The notes: a model not told the origin generated them from the sequence alone. A stretch of DNA of 64,000 nucleotides from Opitutales bacterium (GCA_021772515.1 JAJFLU010000043.1:62001-126000), one strand, 5' to 3'; numbered from the stretch's first letter, positions 7,908-17,566 are shown. Program-made: numbers and translations.

Positions 7908-9944
7908 CTACATATTCTCAAAACCGGGGAGGGGCCCGTGGATGCTTAATTCCGTTATCGAGGTGAAGGGGATTTTTTTACTTTTCCAATGCTTCGCGCT
8001 TCCGGCCTCTCCGATGATGCGGACTGCCTTGGTTTGAACGGCGTCGAAAGCCAGCAGGTATTCCACGAAATGCGGCTTGTTGTAGGGATTGACGCCCTCC
8101 GGTAATTCCTCGGGGAGTTCCGGGCTTAAAACCTGGTTTTCTACCGGCTGCCAGCGACCTTCCATATCACGATATTCGGCATTGAGGGTCTTGAACCAAC
8201 CGCCGTTTTCCTCCACCGTGCCGGTATGGAGCGCGATCAGCCCGATCCTTTGCTCACGACTCCATTCATAGCCATAATGATCCCATTGGCGGGTCACTTC
8301 ATCGCGAATGCTGTAAAAGGTCGAGCCAGGGCCAAGCGTTTTGCCGTCGCGAATGATTTCTTCCAAATTATCGGCATAAAAGGACTTGGGAACCGACAGC
8401 CACATGGCATCGCGCACCGCCGTATTGGTTTTTTTAACACCGCCCAATACTCGAACCGCTTTGGGGACCAGATTTTTTCCGCGAATGAGCAAACGGTATT
8501 CGCGATCGGCTTTTTCATCGCCATTTTTCACCTCGACCCGAAGTTTATACAAGCCCGGTTCCGCCACATTTCCCTCAATAACGCCGTTCCTGAACGCAGC
8601 CCCCGATGGTATGGTCCCTCCCCGGATTCCCCAACGATACGGTGTTTTACCTCCCGAAACCGGTATCGGAAAACGAAAACTCTTCCCCGCCTCAATAAAT
8701 AACGGTGGCCCCGCAGGCAACTCCAACGGCGCGGTGAATTTAGCTCCGGTATTGATCCGATAATAGGTTCTGCCATCCTCTACCCACTTCTCGCCCCCCG
8801 TTTGCAGGATGATTTTTTCTGCTTGGGCTAACGTCCGATGCGCCAGATCCTTCAGACCGACATCGGGCATGTCATGGCGGCTGACATTTTTGTAAATATC
8901 GTTCAAGGGCTCCGCCCAATGTCGATCTCCTAACGGGTAAAGCAAATCCCCGGGAATCCCGTCTACACCCAGCATCAGCCCGAGCAATCCAGCCAAGGTA
9001 GCCGCCTGGTTATCGGCATCCATCCCCATCGAACAGGCCAGGTCGAGCGTTAGTTGAAAATCACCGCCCCCATAAAGCAAGGCCAGAAAACCCAGCGCGC
9101 CGTTCAGATTGGCGTTCCAGATAGTGCGAGTGTCGGGCGGTTCCTCACGGTAATATCTTAGCGCCAGTTTCCGGCGGGCGGCTTTCCAGTCAAACGGGTG
9201 ATCCCGGTGCAGGGCTTCGACCTCCTCGATGGTGTTGAAAAACCGGCTGTCGGCATCAAGCGACTCCTTTGCGGCCCGAATAAGCCCATCGATATCGGTT
9301 TCAAAAAAAGCCGCCGAATACATGGCCGCATAAGCCACGGTCGGCTCGATTCCCCAATAGTCATCCATGATACGGGCTGCCCAGGCGGATTTGTCAGCCG
9401 AATACCCAACCATACCAGGCGCAGTCACGGCCCAGATTTCGTTGATCAACTGCGGATCGATCTGAAACCAGTGGGGATTGTTGGCCCGGTAACCAGTTGC
9501 AGGCGGTGTGTAGCCGAAATGCATGGCAGCCAAAGCCGCCCGGTTGGCCAGCCATACTTTGCCCCGCACATGATATTTCCAACTATCGGCTAATTGGGCA
9601 AAACTCGGCTCCGTCCCGTATTTTTCCATCGCCAGCAGATACATGTATTCGATATCCGTATCGTCATCGGAAAATGCGCCGTTATTTTTCTCCAAACGAC
9701 TGAGGTCATAATAACCCAGAGGAAAATCGTCCAGCCCCGGATTTTCGATATAAATATTCTCATGCGGAAGCCCATAGATATTCCCCACACATTGCCCCAG
9801 CCACGACGCATAGATTTTACCCTCCAACTCCGAAGCCGAAATCCTCTCCAAAGTCCCCCCGCCATGCACCAACCCCGAAGAAACCAACAGGAAAGCCAAA
9901 AAAACAAGCAACCGAAACCGTTTACAACTCAAACTAATAATCAC
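7908..9944 (-). CDS. Secreted ADP-ribosylglycohydrolase family protein with Ig-like and C-terminal binding region
   Basis: This 678-residue protein has an N-terminal signal peptide (a K-R-F-R basic start, then LLVFLAFLLVSSGLVHG). The catalytic fold follows: 'SWLGQCVGNIYGLPHE', the metal motif FSDDDTDIEYMYL and, further on, 'SMGMDADNQAATLAGLLG', the D-x-D-N element of the PF03747 family. After about residue 410 comes a short Ig-like segment (PYRWGIRGGTIPSG... GLYKLRVEV), then a region resembling a discoidin-type domain that ends in 'FTSITELSIHGPLPG'. The target is probably outside the cytoplasm and could be a sugar or glycan rather than ADP-ribosylated protein. Its 3' 80 bp or so are repeated at 6811 and 5228. 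Confidence 0.87.
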   Translation of the reverse strand: MIISLSCKRFRLLVFLAFLLVSSGLVHGGGTLERISASELEGKIYASWLGQCVGNIYGLPHENIYIENPGLDDFPLGYYDLSRLEKNNGAFSDDDTDIEYMYLLAMEKYGTEPSFAQLADSWKYHVRGKVWLANRAALAAMHFGYTPPATGYRANNPHWFQIDPQLINEIWAVTAPGMVGYSADKSAWAARIMDDYWGIEPTVAYAAMYSAAFFETDIDGLIRAAKESLDADSRFFNTIEEVEALHRDHPFDWKAARRKLALRYYREEPPDTRTIWNANLNGALGFLALLYGGGDFQLTLDLACSMGMDADNQAATLAGLLGLMLGVDGIPGDLLYPLGDRHWAEPLNDIYKNVSRHDMPDVGLKDLAHRTLAQAEKIILQTGGEKWVEDGRTYYRINTGAKFTAPLELPAGPPLFIEAGKSFRFPIPVSGGKTPYRWGIRGGTIPSGAAFRNGVIEGNVAEPGLYKLRVEVKNGDEKADREYRLLIRGKNLVPKAVRVLGGVKKTNTAVRDAMWLSVPKSFYADNLEEIIRDGKTLGPGSTFYSIRDEVTRQWDHYGYEWSREQRIGLIALHTGTVEENGGWFKTLNAEYRDMEGRWQPVENQVLSPELPEELPEGVNPYNKPHFVEYLLAFDAVQTKAVRIIGEAGSAKHWKSKKIPFTSITELSIHGPLPGFENM

Positions 9945-10135
9945 CCCTACCCACTACCCCGCCCCACCACCTCAAGCAACACCAAATTAACCCAAAGATT
10001 CCACAAATAAATGCAGATATTATTGCTGAAAATCGTCACGTAAATCAGTAAATCACGAAGATGAGATTAGAACCTTTCTCAAATCAGGATTTTTCGCATT
10101 TGTATTTTAAGACTTTTTTTGACATGCGTGATTAA

Positions 10136-10426
10136 ATGAGATCCTCCGAAAAAAAACCAAAAAAAACCGATTACGAGGCTCTCAATTCGGGTTTGATGAA
10201 GATACCGCGTATCCAGATTCCAGTGGTACGCGATCTCATAGATCTCGGTTTCGCGGAGGTGGAAGAGCTAAAAGGCCGTGCCCCCGAAGCCCTCCTCGAT
10301 GAATTGCGAAAAAAGAAACCGAATACCCCGCAGGACCGACTTTACGCCTTCCGCATGGCAATCTATTACGCCGAAACGCCCGACCCCGACCCCAAACGCC
10401 TCCACCCCTGGGCTTGGCAGGATTAA
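10136..10426 (+). CDS. Helix-hairpin-helix protein of the Cdd1 ('pathogenicity locus') family
   Basis: This 96-residue protein has a lysine-rich start (SSEKKPKKTD). It then has 'LMKIPRIQIPVVRDLIDLGF', a helix-hairpin-helix-like segment, and 'DRLYAFRMAIYYAETP' followed by a P-W-A-W-Q-D end. This matches the small Cdd1 family (PF11731), predicted to bind DNA or act in nucleic-acid transactions but not well characterised. It is monocistronic and converges on pheA, with 30 bp between the stops. The 191 bp upstream shows no clear promoter beyond a TTGACA at about 10120 that lies too close to the ATG to serve. Confidence 0.85.
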   Translation: MRSSEKKPKKTDYEALNSGLMKIPRIQIPVVRDLIDLGFAEVEELKGRAPEALLDELRKKKPNTPQDRLYAFRMAIYYAETPDPDPKRLHPWAWQD

Positions 10427-10456
10427 GGTTAAGAGGGTGTCTAAGGGCGTTGTAGA

Positions 10457-11530
10457 TCAGACATCGGTATCGGGGTAACTGCCCAGCCATTTCACCATCG
10501 AGCAGGATTTCTCCAACTCCTCGATCGCCTCGATCATGGCAGGGTCTTTTTGGTTTCCGAGGACATCGATGAAAAAAAAGTAATCCCAAATTTTGGTTTT
10601 GCTCGGTCGGCTCTCGATTTTGCTGAGGTTCAAACCTCTTTTGCTGAACGGATCAAGGGCCTTGATGAGTGCGCCCGGTTCATCACTGATCGAAAAGACG
10701 AAAGAGGTTTTTTCAGGTCCCCCACCCTCATGATGGGCAGGAATGTTTTTACAAATGACAAAAAAACGGGTGAAATTTTCGTTGATGTCCTGGATTCCCT
10801 CCGCCACCACGGGCACATTGTAGAGTTCGCCCGCAATTCGACTGGCGATGGCCGCCGCGCCGGGGTTATTTCCAGCGTGCTGCACGGCCAATGTCGTGCT
10901 GGCAGTTTCCACCCGTTCCGCCTTCGGCAAATTGCGCCCAAGCCAATGGCGACATTGCCCCAGCGCATTATCCTTCGAGTGAACCGATTGGATCTCTTCC
11001 AGACTCGACCGCGAAATCAGGCAATGGGATATTTCCAGATAAATTTGTGAGATGATTTTAAGCCCGGTTTTAACCAACATATCGAGGGTTTCCTCGACCG
11101 CCCCCTCGGTTGAGTTTTCCCTTGGAATCACTCCGTAATCGGCGTCCCCCCTCTCGACTACGGTAAACACATCGCCGATATCGTCACAGGCCTGGTATTT
11201 CACGCTGGCCCCAAAATTTTTCAATGCCGCCTGTTGCGTGAAAGTCGCCTCGGGGCCGAGGTAGGCCACCATTATCGGCTTTTGCAGCGCGGTGGCGGCA
11301 GAAATCACCTCGCGGTAGATCGCTCGAATAGCCTTCTCGTTCAGAGGCCCTTCATTGATAGCGGCCAATTTCGCAAAAACCTCCTCCTCCCGCGCGGGCA
11401 CATATATATCCTGCCCGTTCTGCTCTTTTACCCGGCCAATCTCACAGGCCAATTTTACACGCGCATTGAGCCGATCAATGATTTCAAGATCAATCGCGTC
11501 GATTTCTCTGCGTAGTTTTTCAAGGTCCAT
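10457..11530 (-). CDS. pheA: Bifunctional chorismate mutase / prephenate dehydratase
   Basis: From the ATG at 11530 (MDLEKLRREIDAIDLEIIDR) the protein has 357 residues in the normal order. It begins with an AroQ-type chorismate mutase (residues 1-85). Prephenate dehydratase follows (from 'VAYLGPEATFTQQAALKNFG' to 'NENFTRFFVI', with the conserved N-S-T-E-G and T-R-F motifs). The end is an ACT domain ('SFVFSISDEPGALIKALDPF', then the ESRPSK Phe-binding motif). It converts chorismate to phenylpyruvate for phenylalanine and is probably feedback-inhibited through ESRP. An earlier in-frame ATG at 11572 would overlap the region just after scpB and is less likely. It follows scpB on the same strand with 45 bp between. 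Confidence 0.95.
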   Translation of the reverse strand: MDLEKLRREIDAIDLEIIDRLNARVKLACEIGRVKEQNGQDIYVPAREEEVFAKLAAINEGPLNEKAIRAIYREVISAATALQKPIMVAYLGPEATFTQQAALKNFGASVKYQACDDIGDVFTVVERGDADYGVIPRENSTEGAVEETLDMLVKTGLKIISQIYLEISHCLISRSSLEEIQSVHSKDNALGQCRHWLGRNLPKAERVETASTTLAVQHAGNNPGAAAIASRIAGELYNVPVVAEGIQDINENFTRFFVICKNIPAHHEGGGPEKTSFVFSISDEPGALIKALDPFSKRGLNLSKIESRPSKTKIWDYFFFIDVLGNQKDPAMIEAIEELEKSCSMVKWLGSYPDTDV

Positions 11531-11575
11531 GGCAAATAGTAGGGAGATACGGGATGCGGGATGCAGGATCAAGCA

Positions 11576-12307
11576 TCAATCCTCCGCCAGCCCCATATCG
11601 GAATCGTGTAATTCGTGTTCGGGCCCGGAAGCTTCTCGGATCCACTCGCTTAACTGGTTGGGTGAGAGAACATCCGATGCCGGCAATTCCTCCACCGAGC
11701 GAAGTCCGCAGAGTTCCAGAAATTTATCCGTCGTGCCGTACTGCAATGGCCGGCCCGGCAGTTCGGCACGTCCGGTCACAATAATAAGCTCATGCTCCAG
11801 CAAGGTGTTCAGCGAGCTGTCACAGGAAACTCCTCGGATCGATTCGATTTCGGCCCTTGTGATCGGCTGGCGGTAGGCGGAAATGGCCAAGGTTTCCATC
11901 GAAGCCGGACTGAGCTTTAGCGGGCGCGGGTCTTCGCGAAAAAGCCCCACCCAACCGGAATAATCGGGATGCACCGCTATCCGATATCCCTTCGGCCCCT
12001 GAACCACCCGAAAAACCTCCCGCCTCTCGATCAATTCATTTGCAATCGCATCCATGGCGTCACGAATTTGGGTCGAAGTCAGCAGCGAGGGAACCTGGTC
12101 GATGAGGGTTTTCATCAGCCCTTGGCCGTTTTCCTCGCTGAGGGTAACTTTTGTCTCCGGGGATTCATCCGCCCCCGCGTCAACCTTCTCCGAGGGAGCC
12201 GACTTGTCATGATAGCGGGCGATTACCGACTGAACATCCTTGATGGACAACGGCTCGGAGGTCGAAAAAAGGAGCGCTTTTAGTATTTTTTGTAAATTGA
12301 ATTCCAT
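11576..12307 (-). CDS. scpB: Segregation and condensation protein B
   Basis: The start MEFNLQKILKALLFSTSEPL at 12307 gives about 243 residues; an ATG nine codons upstream is an alternative. ScpB hallmarks are present: N-terminal 'KALLFSTSEPLSIKDVQSVI' and the paired winged-helix parts 'ELIERREVFRVVQGPKGYRI' and 'ALSAYRQPITRAEIESIRG'-like sequence (here LAISAYRQPITRAEIESIRG), then 'RAELPGRPLQYGTT'. It forms the SMC-ScpA-ScpB condensin with partners encoded elsewhere. An acidic insert (about residues 35-60, KSAPSEKVDAGADESPETK) is longer than usual. It sits upstream of pheA and divergent from ilvD. Confidence 0.93.
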   Translation of the reverse strand: MEFNLQKILKALLFSTSEPLSIKDVQSVIARYHDKSAPSEKVDAGADESPETKVTLSEENGQGLMKTLIDQVPSLLTSTQIRDAMDAIANELIERREVFRVVQGPKGYRIAVHPDYSGWVGLFREDPRPLKLSPASMETLAISAYRQPITRAEIESIRGVSCDSSLNTLLEHELIIVTGRAELPGRPLQYGTTDKFLELCGLRSVEELPASDVLSPNQLSEWIREASGPEHELHDSDMGLAED

Positions 12308-12486
12308 GTAATTACCGCCCGGACTCTCGCTCAACGTAGGGCCATTTGATGAAAAGGTTTGTCATTGCACAGTGTTTGTTGGAAAAAGACCAATCTCAGG
12401 AAATTTGCCTTTTTGAGCCTGGCAGGCAAGCACTCATTGATTGCCTTTCAATTTTAAAACCCAAAAACAAGATAATATATACACCA

Positions 12487-14181
12487 GTGAAAAAGGATAA
12501 TCACGACCCAAGGGCCTACTCATCAGAATTTGTGGACGGCTATAGCCGCGCCGGAAACCGCTCCATGCTCAGGGCCGTCGGCTTTGAAGATGATGATTTC
12601 AATAAACCAGTCGTCGGCGTGGCATCCACTTGGAGCATGATCACCCCTTGTAACATGCACATCGACGAACTCGCCCGGGAGGCATCGTCGGGTGTCGATT
12701 CGGCAGGAGGGAAATCCATAATTTTCGGAACCATCACGGTATCGGACGGAATTTCAATGGGCACTTCGGGGATGCGCTATTCGCTCGTTTCCCGCGAGGT
12801 GATCGCCGACTCCATCGAAACCGTGGCTGGCGGTGAAGGGTTTGACGGGGTGGTCGCCATCGGCGGTTGCGATAAAAACATGCCCGCCTGCCTGATGGCC
12901 CTCGCCCGCATGAACCGCCCAGGTATTTTTGTTTACGGGGGGACTATATTACCCGGCATCCACAAAGAAAAACCCGTCGATATCGTTTCCGTTTTCGAAG
13001 CGGTGGGCCAGCGCGCCAGCAACAAAATCGACGATGCCGAGTTGAAGCAAATCGAATCCTGCAGCGTCCCCGGTCCCGGTGCCTGCGGGGGCATGTACAC
13101 CGCCAACACAATGGCTTCGGCCATCGAGGCGCTCGGCATGAGCCTGCCGGACAGCTCCGCCCGCACCGCCGTTTCCAAAGATAAACGCGTGGAATGCGTC
13201 GAGGCGGGAAAGGCAGTCGTCAATTTGGTCAACAAGGGCATCCTCCCCCGCGATATTTTGACTCGGGAGGCCTTCGAGAACGCCATCACGGTGGTTATCG
13301 CCCTGGGCGGCTCAACCAACTCGGTGCTGCATTTACTGGCAATCGCCGATGCGGCCGAGGTGCCCCTGAGCATCGATGATTTTACCCGCATCGGCAAAAA
13401 TGTTCCCGTCCTCGCCGACCTCAAACCAAGCGGAAAATACAATATGGTTCATCTCGTGCGAATCGGGGGCTTGCAGCCGTTAATGAAGACCCTCCTCGAC
13501 CACGGTCTGCTCCACGGCGACTGCCTCACAGCGACCGGAAAAACGGTTCGGGAAAATCTGGAAAACGTCGGCCCCTATTCAGAGGATCAGGATGTCGTTT
13601 ACCCTTTTGATAAACCATTAAAACCCGACAGCCACCTGCGAATCCTCTATGGAAATCTCGCTCCCGACGGGGCCGTGGCCAAAATTTCCGGCAAGGAGGG
13701 CCTCAGTTTCACAGGAAAAGCGATCACCTTCGAATCCGAGGAGGCGGCCCGCGCAGCCATCCTCGACGGCACCGTGAAAGCGGGCCATGTCGTCGTCATT
13801 CACTACGAAGGTCCCAAGGGCGGCCCCGGCATGAGGGAGATGCTCGCCCCCACCTCATCGCTCATGGGTCGTGGTCTCGGAGATGTCGTCGCGCTCATCA
13901 CAGATGGCCGTTTCTCGGGTGGCAGTCACGGTTTTGTCGTCGGCCACGTCACGCCTGAAGCCTTTGTCGGTGGCCCCATCGCCATCATTCGAGACGGTGA
14001 TACCATCACCATTGATGCGGTTGCCAACGAGCTTAACTTGCACCTGTCCGAGGACGAATTACAGCATAGAATGAAGGCATGGATTCCCCGATCCCCCAAG
14101 GTCCGGCGCGGCGTCCTCGCCAAATATGCCAAATTGGTAAATTCCGCCTCTTTGGGTGCGGTCACCGACGCAAATCTCTGA
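12487..14181 (+). CDS. ilvD: Dihydroxy-acid dehydratase
   Basis: The frame is open from 12346, but similarity to IlvD starts at '[20 protein letters not shown]', so the GTG at 12487 ([13 protein letters not shown]) is preferred. It gives 564 residues, the usual length. The Fe-S ligands are visible in [17 protein letters not shown] and [15 protein letters not shown]. The C-terminal '[20 protein letters not shown]' and '[19 protein letters not shown]' are signature blocks. It catalyses the third common step of valine/isoleucine synthesis. The 141 bases between the first ATG and the GTG code for nothing recognisable and may be leader sequence. It is followed by pgi with 25 bp between. Confidence 0.95.
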   Translation: MKKDNHDPRAYSSEFVDGYSRAGNRSMLRAVGFEDDDFNKPVVGVASTWSMITPCNMHIDELAREASSGVDSAGGKSIIFGTITVSDGISMGTSGMRYSLVSREVIADSIETVAGGEGFDGVVAIGGCDKNMPACLMALARMNRPGIFVYGGTILPGIHKEKPVDIVSVFEAVGQRASNKIDDAELKQIESCSVPGPGACGGMYTANTMASAIEALGMSLPDSSARTAVSKDKRVECVEAGKAVVNLVNKGILPRDILTREAFENAITVVIALGGSTNSVLHLLAIADAAEVPLSIDDFTRIGKNVPVLADLKPSGKYNMVHLVRIGGLQPLMKTLLDHGLLHGDCLTATGKTVRENLENVGPYSEDQDVVYPFDKPLKPDSHLRILYGNLAPDGAVAKISGKEGLSFTGKAITFESEEAARAAILDGTVKAGHVVVIHYEGPKGGPGMREMLAPTSSLMGRGLGDVVALITDGRFSGGSHGFVVGHVTPEAFVGGPIAIIRDGDTITIDAVANELNLHLSEDELQHRMKAWIPRSPKVRRGVLAKYAKLVNSASLGAVTDANL

Positions 14182-14206
14182 AAACGACCGATTTCCGGCC
14201 CAACCT

Positions 14207-15814
14207 ATGTTACTCGATATGCCTTGGGAAAAATATAAAAAGCACCATTTTCACGACCCGGAATTGGGATTCTCACTGGACATCAGTAAAATGAACTTCC
14301 CTGATTCGTTTTTCCAATTGATGGAGGAGCGCATGGTCACGGCCTTTCGCGAGATGGAAGCGCTGGAATCGGGTGCCATCGCAAATCCCGACGAAAACCG
14401 CATGGTCGGGCACTATTGGCTGCGAAATCCAGAAATGGCTCCCTCGCCGGAGATCCGCGAGGCCATTGAAAACGCCCTGAAAAAAATTCTGCGGTTCACG
14501 GAGGATATCCACGCCGGGAATATCGTCGGTCAGGGTGGTCCTTTCCGCAACGTCCTGCTCATCGGCATCGGCGGCTCTGCGTTGGGGCCCCAATTTGTCG
14601 GTCAGGCTCTCGGCGATTTTTCATCCGACAAGCTCAAGATGTTCTTTTTCGATAATACTGACCCCGATGGTTTCGACCAGATTCTGGGCGCTTTGGGAAA
14701 CCAACTCAATGAAACCCTGGCGGTGGTGGTCTCGAAATCGGGAAGCACGCCAGAAACCCGCAATGGCATGGTCGAGGCAAAAAACGCCTACCAGAACGCC
14801 AGTCTTGAATTCGAGCGTCATGCCGTCGCCATAACCGACGAGGATAGCCATCTCGACCGTTTGGCGACGGAGAATGGCTGGCTGGAGCGGTTTCCCCTCT
14901 GGGATTGGGTCGGTGGGCGAACCAGCGAAACCGGCGCCGTGGGTCTGCTCCCTGCCGCCCTTCAGGGGATCGATATCAATGGATTTTTGGACGGCGCGAG
15001 GGCTATGGATGAGGTCACCCGCCGCCCTCAGACAGCGCGAAACCCGGCGGCCCTGTTGGCCCTCATGTGGTATCATGCGACGGATGGAAAAGGGTCAAAG
15101 GACATGGTCGTTTTGCCCTACAAAGACCGGCTTTCGCTTTTCCCCAAATATCTTCAGCAATTGGTCATGGAATCGCTCGGCAAGGCAAGGGATTTGCGGG
15201 GTAATCTCGTCAACCAGGGAATCGCCGTTTACGGAAACAAGGGCTCAACCGACCAGCACGCCTATGTGCAGCAGTTGCGAGACGGTGTCGCAAATTTCTT
15301 TGCCACCTTCATCGAGGTGCTCAAAGACCGCAATGGTGATTCGATGGAGGTCGAGCCCGGGAACACATCCGGCGATTTCCTGAACGGTTTTTTCCTCGGC
15401 ACCAGAGCCGCCCTGCACGAAAACGGCAGGGAATCCATCACTATCACTCTGGACGAAGTTAATCCCGCCTCCGTCGGAATGCTCATCGCCCTCTTCGAGA
15501 GAGCGGTGGGATATTATGCCAGTTTGGTCGGCATAAATGCCTATCACCAGCCGGGAGTCGAAGCCGGGAAGAAAGCAGCCGCCTCGTTCCTCCAACTGAA
15601 AGAACTAATCCTGAAATTCCTGCAAAATCACCCAAATCAGACCTACACAGCGGAAACACTGGCCAAATCACTCTCCCGCCAAGAGGATACCGAATTAATT
15701 TTTAAACTTCTCGAACACTCCGCCGCCAATCCATCCAGCGGAATCTATAAATCGGCGGAAGACATTATCTTTGAAAATGGTTATGGGTTTGATGCCGACA
15801 GCAATTCCCATTAA
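14207..15814 (+). CDS. pgi: Glucose-6-phosphate isomerase with C-terminal extension
   Basis: The start at [17 protein letters not shown] (14207) gives 535 residues. Pgi motifs are clear: '[20 protein letters not shown]', the phosphate-binding '[16 protein letters not shown]', '[17 protein letters not shown]' with the catalytic His, and a Lys-bearing helix near '[18 protein letters not shown]'. It interconverts glucose-6-P and fructose-6-P. About 70 residues after the normal end (from [10 protein letters not shown], with '[20 protein letters not shown]') look like a small winged-helix extension. Similar tails occur on some bacterial Pgi proteins, with unknown function. It directly follows ilvD and precedes a coiled-coil membrane protein gene. 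Confidence 0.94.
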   Translation: MLLDMPWEKYKKHHFHDPELGFSLDISKMNFPDSFFQLMEERMVTAFREMEALESGAIANPDENRMVGHYWLRNPEMAPSPEIREAIENALKKILRFTEDIHAGNIVGQGGPFRNVLLIGIGGSALGPQFVGQALGDFSSDKLKMFFFDNTDPDGFDQILGALGNQLNETLAVVVSKSGSTPETRNGMVEAKNAYQNASLEFERHAVAITDEDSHLDRLATENGWLERFPLWDWVGGRTSETGAVGLLPAALQGIDINGFLDGARAMDEVTRRPQTARNPAALLALMWYHATDGKGSKDMVVLPYKDRLSLFPKYLQQLVMESLGKARDLRGNLVNQGIAVYGNKGSTDQHAYVQQLRDGVANFFATFIEVLKDRNGDSMEVEPGNTSGDFLNGFFLGTRAALHENGRESITITLDEVNPASVGMLIALFERAVGYYASLVGINAYHQPGVEAGKKAAASFLQLKELILKFLQNHPNQTYTAETLAKSLSRQEDTELIFKLLEHSAANPSSGIYKSAEDIIFENGYGFDADSNSH

Positions 15815-15843
15815 CTGAAAACACAAACCCCGATCCAGTCACC

Positions 15844-16635
15844 GTGGCGCCTTCAAATAACAACCGCATGAGTTTTGCCGCCATTTGCGCAGCGGTAACT
15901 TTTGCCCTCCTTTCGGGGTTTATGTGGAAAACAAATAGGAACCTTGAAAGTGAACTGGCAGTCTCCCGCGAGGCGGTCCAGGCCATGAGCGACGATAGGG
16001 ATAAAATTCTTCAATCCAATGCTACCCTCACCAATAAAATCGAAAACCTTGTTGCCGAACTGGATTCGGCGAAAGTAAAGGCGGGCGCTTTATTTCAGGA
16101 AAATCTGCTGGCCAGAAAAGAAATTTCATCTCTGACAGGAAAAATGGAGGAAATTCAGATTCAATCGAGAATCCGAGATAGCGAAATCGGAGAACTCAAA
16201 CGCGAGTTGGTGGCATTGAAAACCAATCCGCACGAGCTTTTGGAGCAATCCAACAGTCGGGCCAACATGGCAGAAATCGACGCGCTGCAAGATGAAGTGC
16301 TTCAACTAAAGGCGGATTTGCTGGCCTATCAAAACCGTTTGGTTGGTCCCGTGGCCGAGAATATCATAACATCACACCCGATGGCAAAGGGAACCCAGAT
16401 GCGGGGCCATATTCTCAGTGTTAGCCCCGATAATTCTGTGCTGGCAATAAGCCTCGGAAGCGAAAACGGAGCCCATAAATCCATGCGATTGCGGATGGAA
16501 AGTGAATCGGGGCAACTGGCGCAGGTAGAAATTTCTAAGGTTGAACCGCAATTCAGTATCGGACATATTCTCCCCGGTAGCGCCATCTCCTTTCAACCAA
16601 CCAAAGGTCAACAAATCTCATTTACCGTTCAATAG
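15844..16635 (+). CDS. Membrane-anchored coiled-coil protein of unknown function
   Basis: This 263-residue protein starts at GTG; an ATG eight codons downstream is an alternative. One transmembrane helix (FAAICAAVTFALLSGFMW) is followed by a long heptad-like coiled coil (residues 30-165, rich in E/K/Q/L, e.g. LESELAVSREAVQAM). The end is a compact beta-rich domain of about 90 residues ('GHILSVSPDNSVLAISLGSE') that ends in a predicted strand. The layout resembles periplasmic tethered scaffolds such as GspC- or MreC-like anchors, but no family was recognised. It is followed 11 bp later by a gene for a tiny lipoprotein, so the two may act together at the envelope. Confidence 0.75.
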   Translation: MAPSNNNRMSFAAICAAVTFALLSGFMWKTNRNLESELAVSREAVQAMSDDRDKILQSNATLTNKIENLVAELDSAKVKAGALFQENLLARKEISSLTGKMEEIQIQSRIRDSEIGELKRELVALKTNPHELLEQSNSRANMAEIDALQDEVLQLKADLLAYQNRLVGPVAENIITSHPMAKGTQMRGHILSVSPDNSVLAISLGSENGAHKSMRLRMESESGQLAQVEISKVEPQFSIGHILPGSAISFQPTKGQQISFTVQ

Positions 16636-16646
16636 GAAACCGAACC

Positions 16647-16802
16647 ATGAAAAAAAACATCACCAAACTTATTTCCATATCGCTGCTGGTCATCGGCCCG
16701 CTGCTGCTTTTTTCCGGCTGCGAAACAGATCCAAACTCGACCCCCGTCCCCTGGTCGCAACCGGCTGACTGGGAAGGCCAGGTTCCCGGTTTAGGGCGCT
16801 AG
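16647..16802 (+). CDS. 51-residue lipoprotein
   Basis: This ORF is too short for a 60-residue cutoff but well supported. It has an ATG preceded by AGGAAACC, a basic start (MKKNITKL), a hydrophobic stretch and a lipobox LFSGC, which would leave a mature peptide of about 28 residues after lipidation. The mature part is rich in Pro and Trp (PVPWSQPADWEGQVPG). It lies 11 bp after the coiled-coil membrane protein gene and 22 bp before rsmI, in the same direction. The function is unknown; it may be a small outer-membrane or peptidoglycan-associated factor. Confidence 0.8.
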   Translation: MKKNITKLISISLLVIGPLLLFSGCETDPNSTPVPWSQPADWEGQVPGLGR

Positions 16803-16824
16803 TTGCCGACACATCTCAGCTCCG

Positions 16825-17562
16825 GTGCCCAAGCAGATTTCCAGGCGGAAATCCGATAGCCAAAACCAGGAGCCAATTCCTGGCTGCCTCTATCTGGTAG
16901 CCACTCCCATTGGCAATCTCGGCGATATTTCGGAAAGAGCCCGCAAGATTCTCGCCAATTGCCATTTGCTGGCCTGCGAGGATACCCGAAAAACCCGGCG
17001 GCTTCTTTCGCACCTCGGAATCTCGGTAAAAACAACCGCCCTCCATAATTTTAACGAAGCCAGCCGCGCCGGTCAAATTGCGGACCTCCTCGAAGCCGGT
17101 CAAATCGTCGGCTTGGTATCCGATGCGGGCACCCCGGCCATCAGTGATCCGGGGTTTCGGGTGGTTCGGGAATGTCGAAAACGCGGCTTGACGGTGACGC
17201 CAATTCCGGGGCCCTCGGCTGTCCCGGCAGCTCTCTGCGCATCGGGCTTACCCAGCGACGGGTATTTGTTCACCGGATTTCTTCCCCCCAAAAAATCCGC
17301 CCGTAAACGGTTTTTCGAGCGCTACAAGGACTTCGAATACACCCTCGTCCTTTTTGAATCGACTCACCGCATAACCAAATTTCTGGATGATTTGATCGAG
17401 GTTATGGGACCGGAGCGGACGATTTGTGTGGCCCGTGAAATGACAAAAATTCACGAATCCTTTCACACGGGTCCAGCGGAGGAGGTGCAAAAACAGGTCC
17501 TGGCCAAGAGTCTCAAAGGTGAATTTGTAGTCCTCATAGCCAAATCCGGTTTCACTCTTTAA
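16825..17562 (+). CDS. rsmI: 16S rRNA (cytidine-2'-O)-methyltransferase
   Basis: This 245-residue protein starts at GTG. The tetrapyrrole-methylase fold motifs are complete: 'GCLYLVATPIGNLGDISERA', 'LLACEDTRKTRRLL', 'GLVSDAGTPAISDPGFRVVR', 'VTPIPGPSAVPAALCASGLP' and 'FTGFLPPKKSARKR'. It 2'-O-methylates C1402 of 16S rRNA. The N-terminal 18 residues (MPKQISRRKSDSQNQEPI) are poorly conserved, so the true start could be a little further in. The next gene starts 4 bp after its stop, so the two are probably co-transcribed. Confidence 0.95.
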   Translation: MPKQISRRKSDSQNQEPIPGCLYLVATPIGNLGDISERARKILANCHLLACEDTRKTRRLLSHLGISVKTTALHNFNEASRAGQIADLLEAGQIVGLVSDAGTPAISDPGFRVVRECRKRGLTVTPIPGPSAVPAALCASGLPSDGYLFTGFLPPKKSARKRFFERYKDFEYTLVLFESTHRITKFLDDLIEVMGPERTICVAREMTKIHESFHTGPAEEVQKQVLAKSLKGEFVVLIAKSGFTL

Positions 17563-17566
17563 AATT

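Noticed and set aside
10110-10136. TTGACA before the Cdd1-like gene as a promoter
   Set aside because: Too close to the ATG and no -10 element fits.
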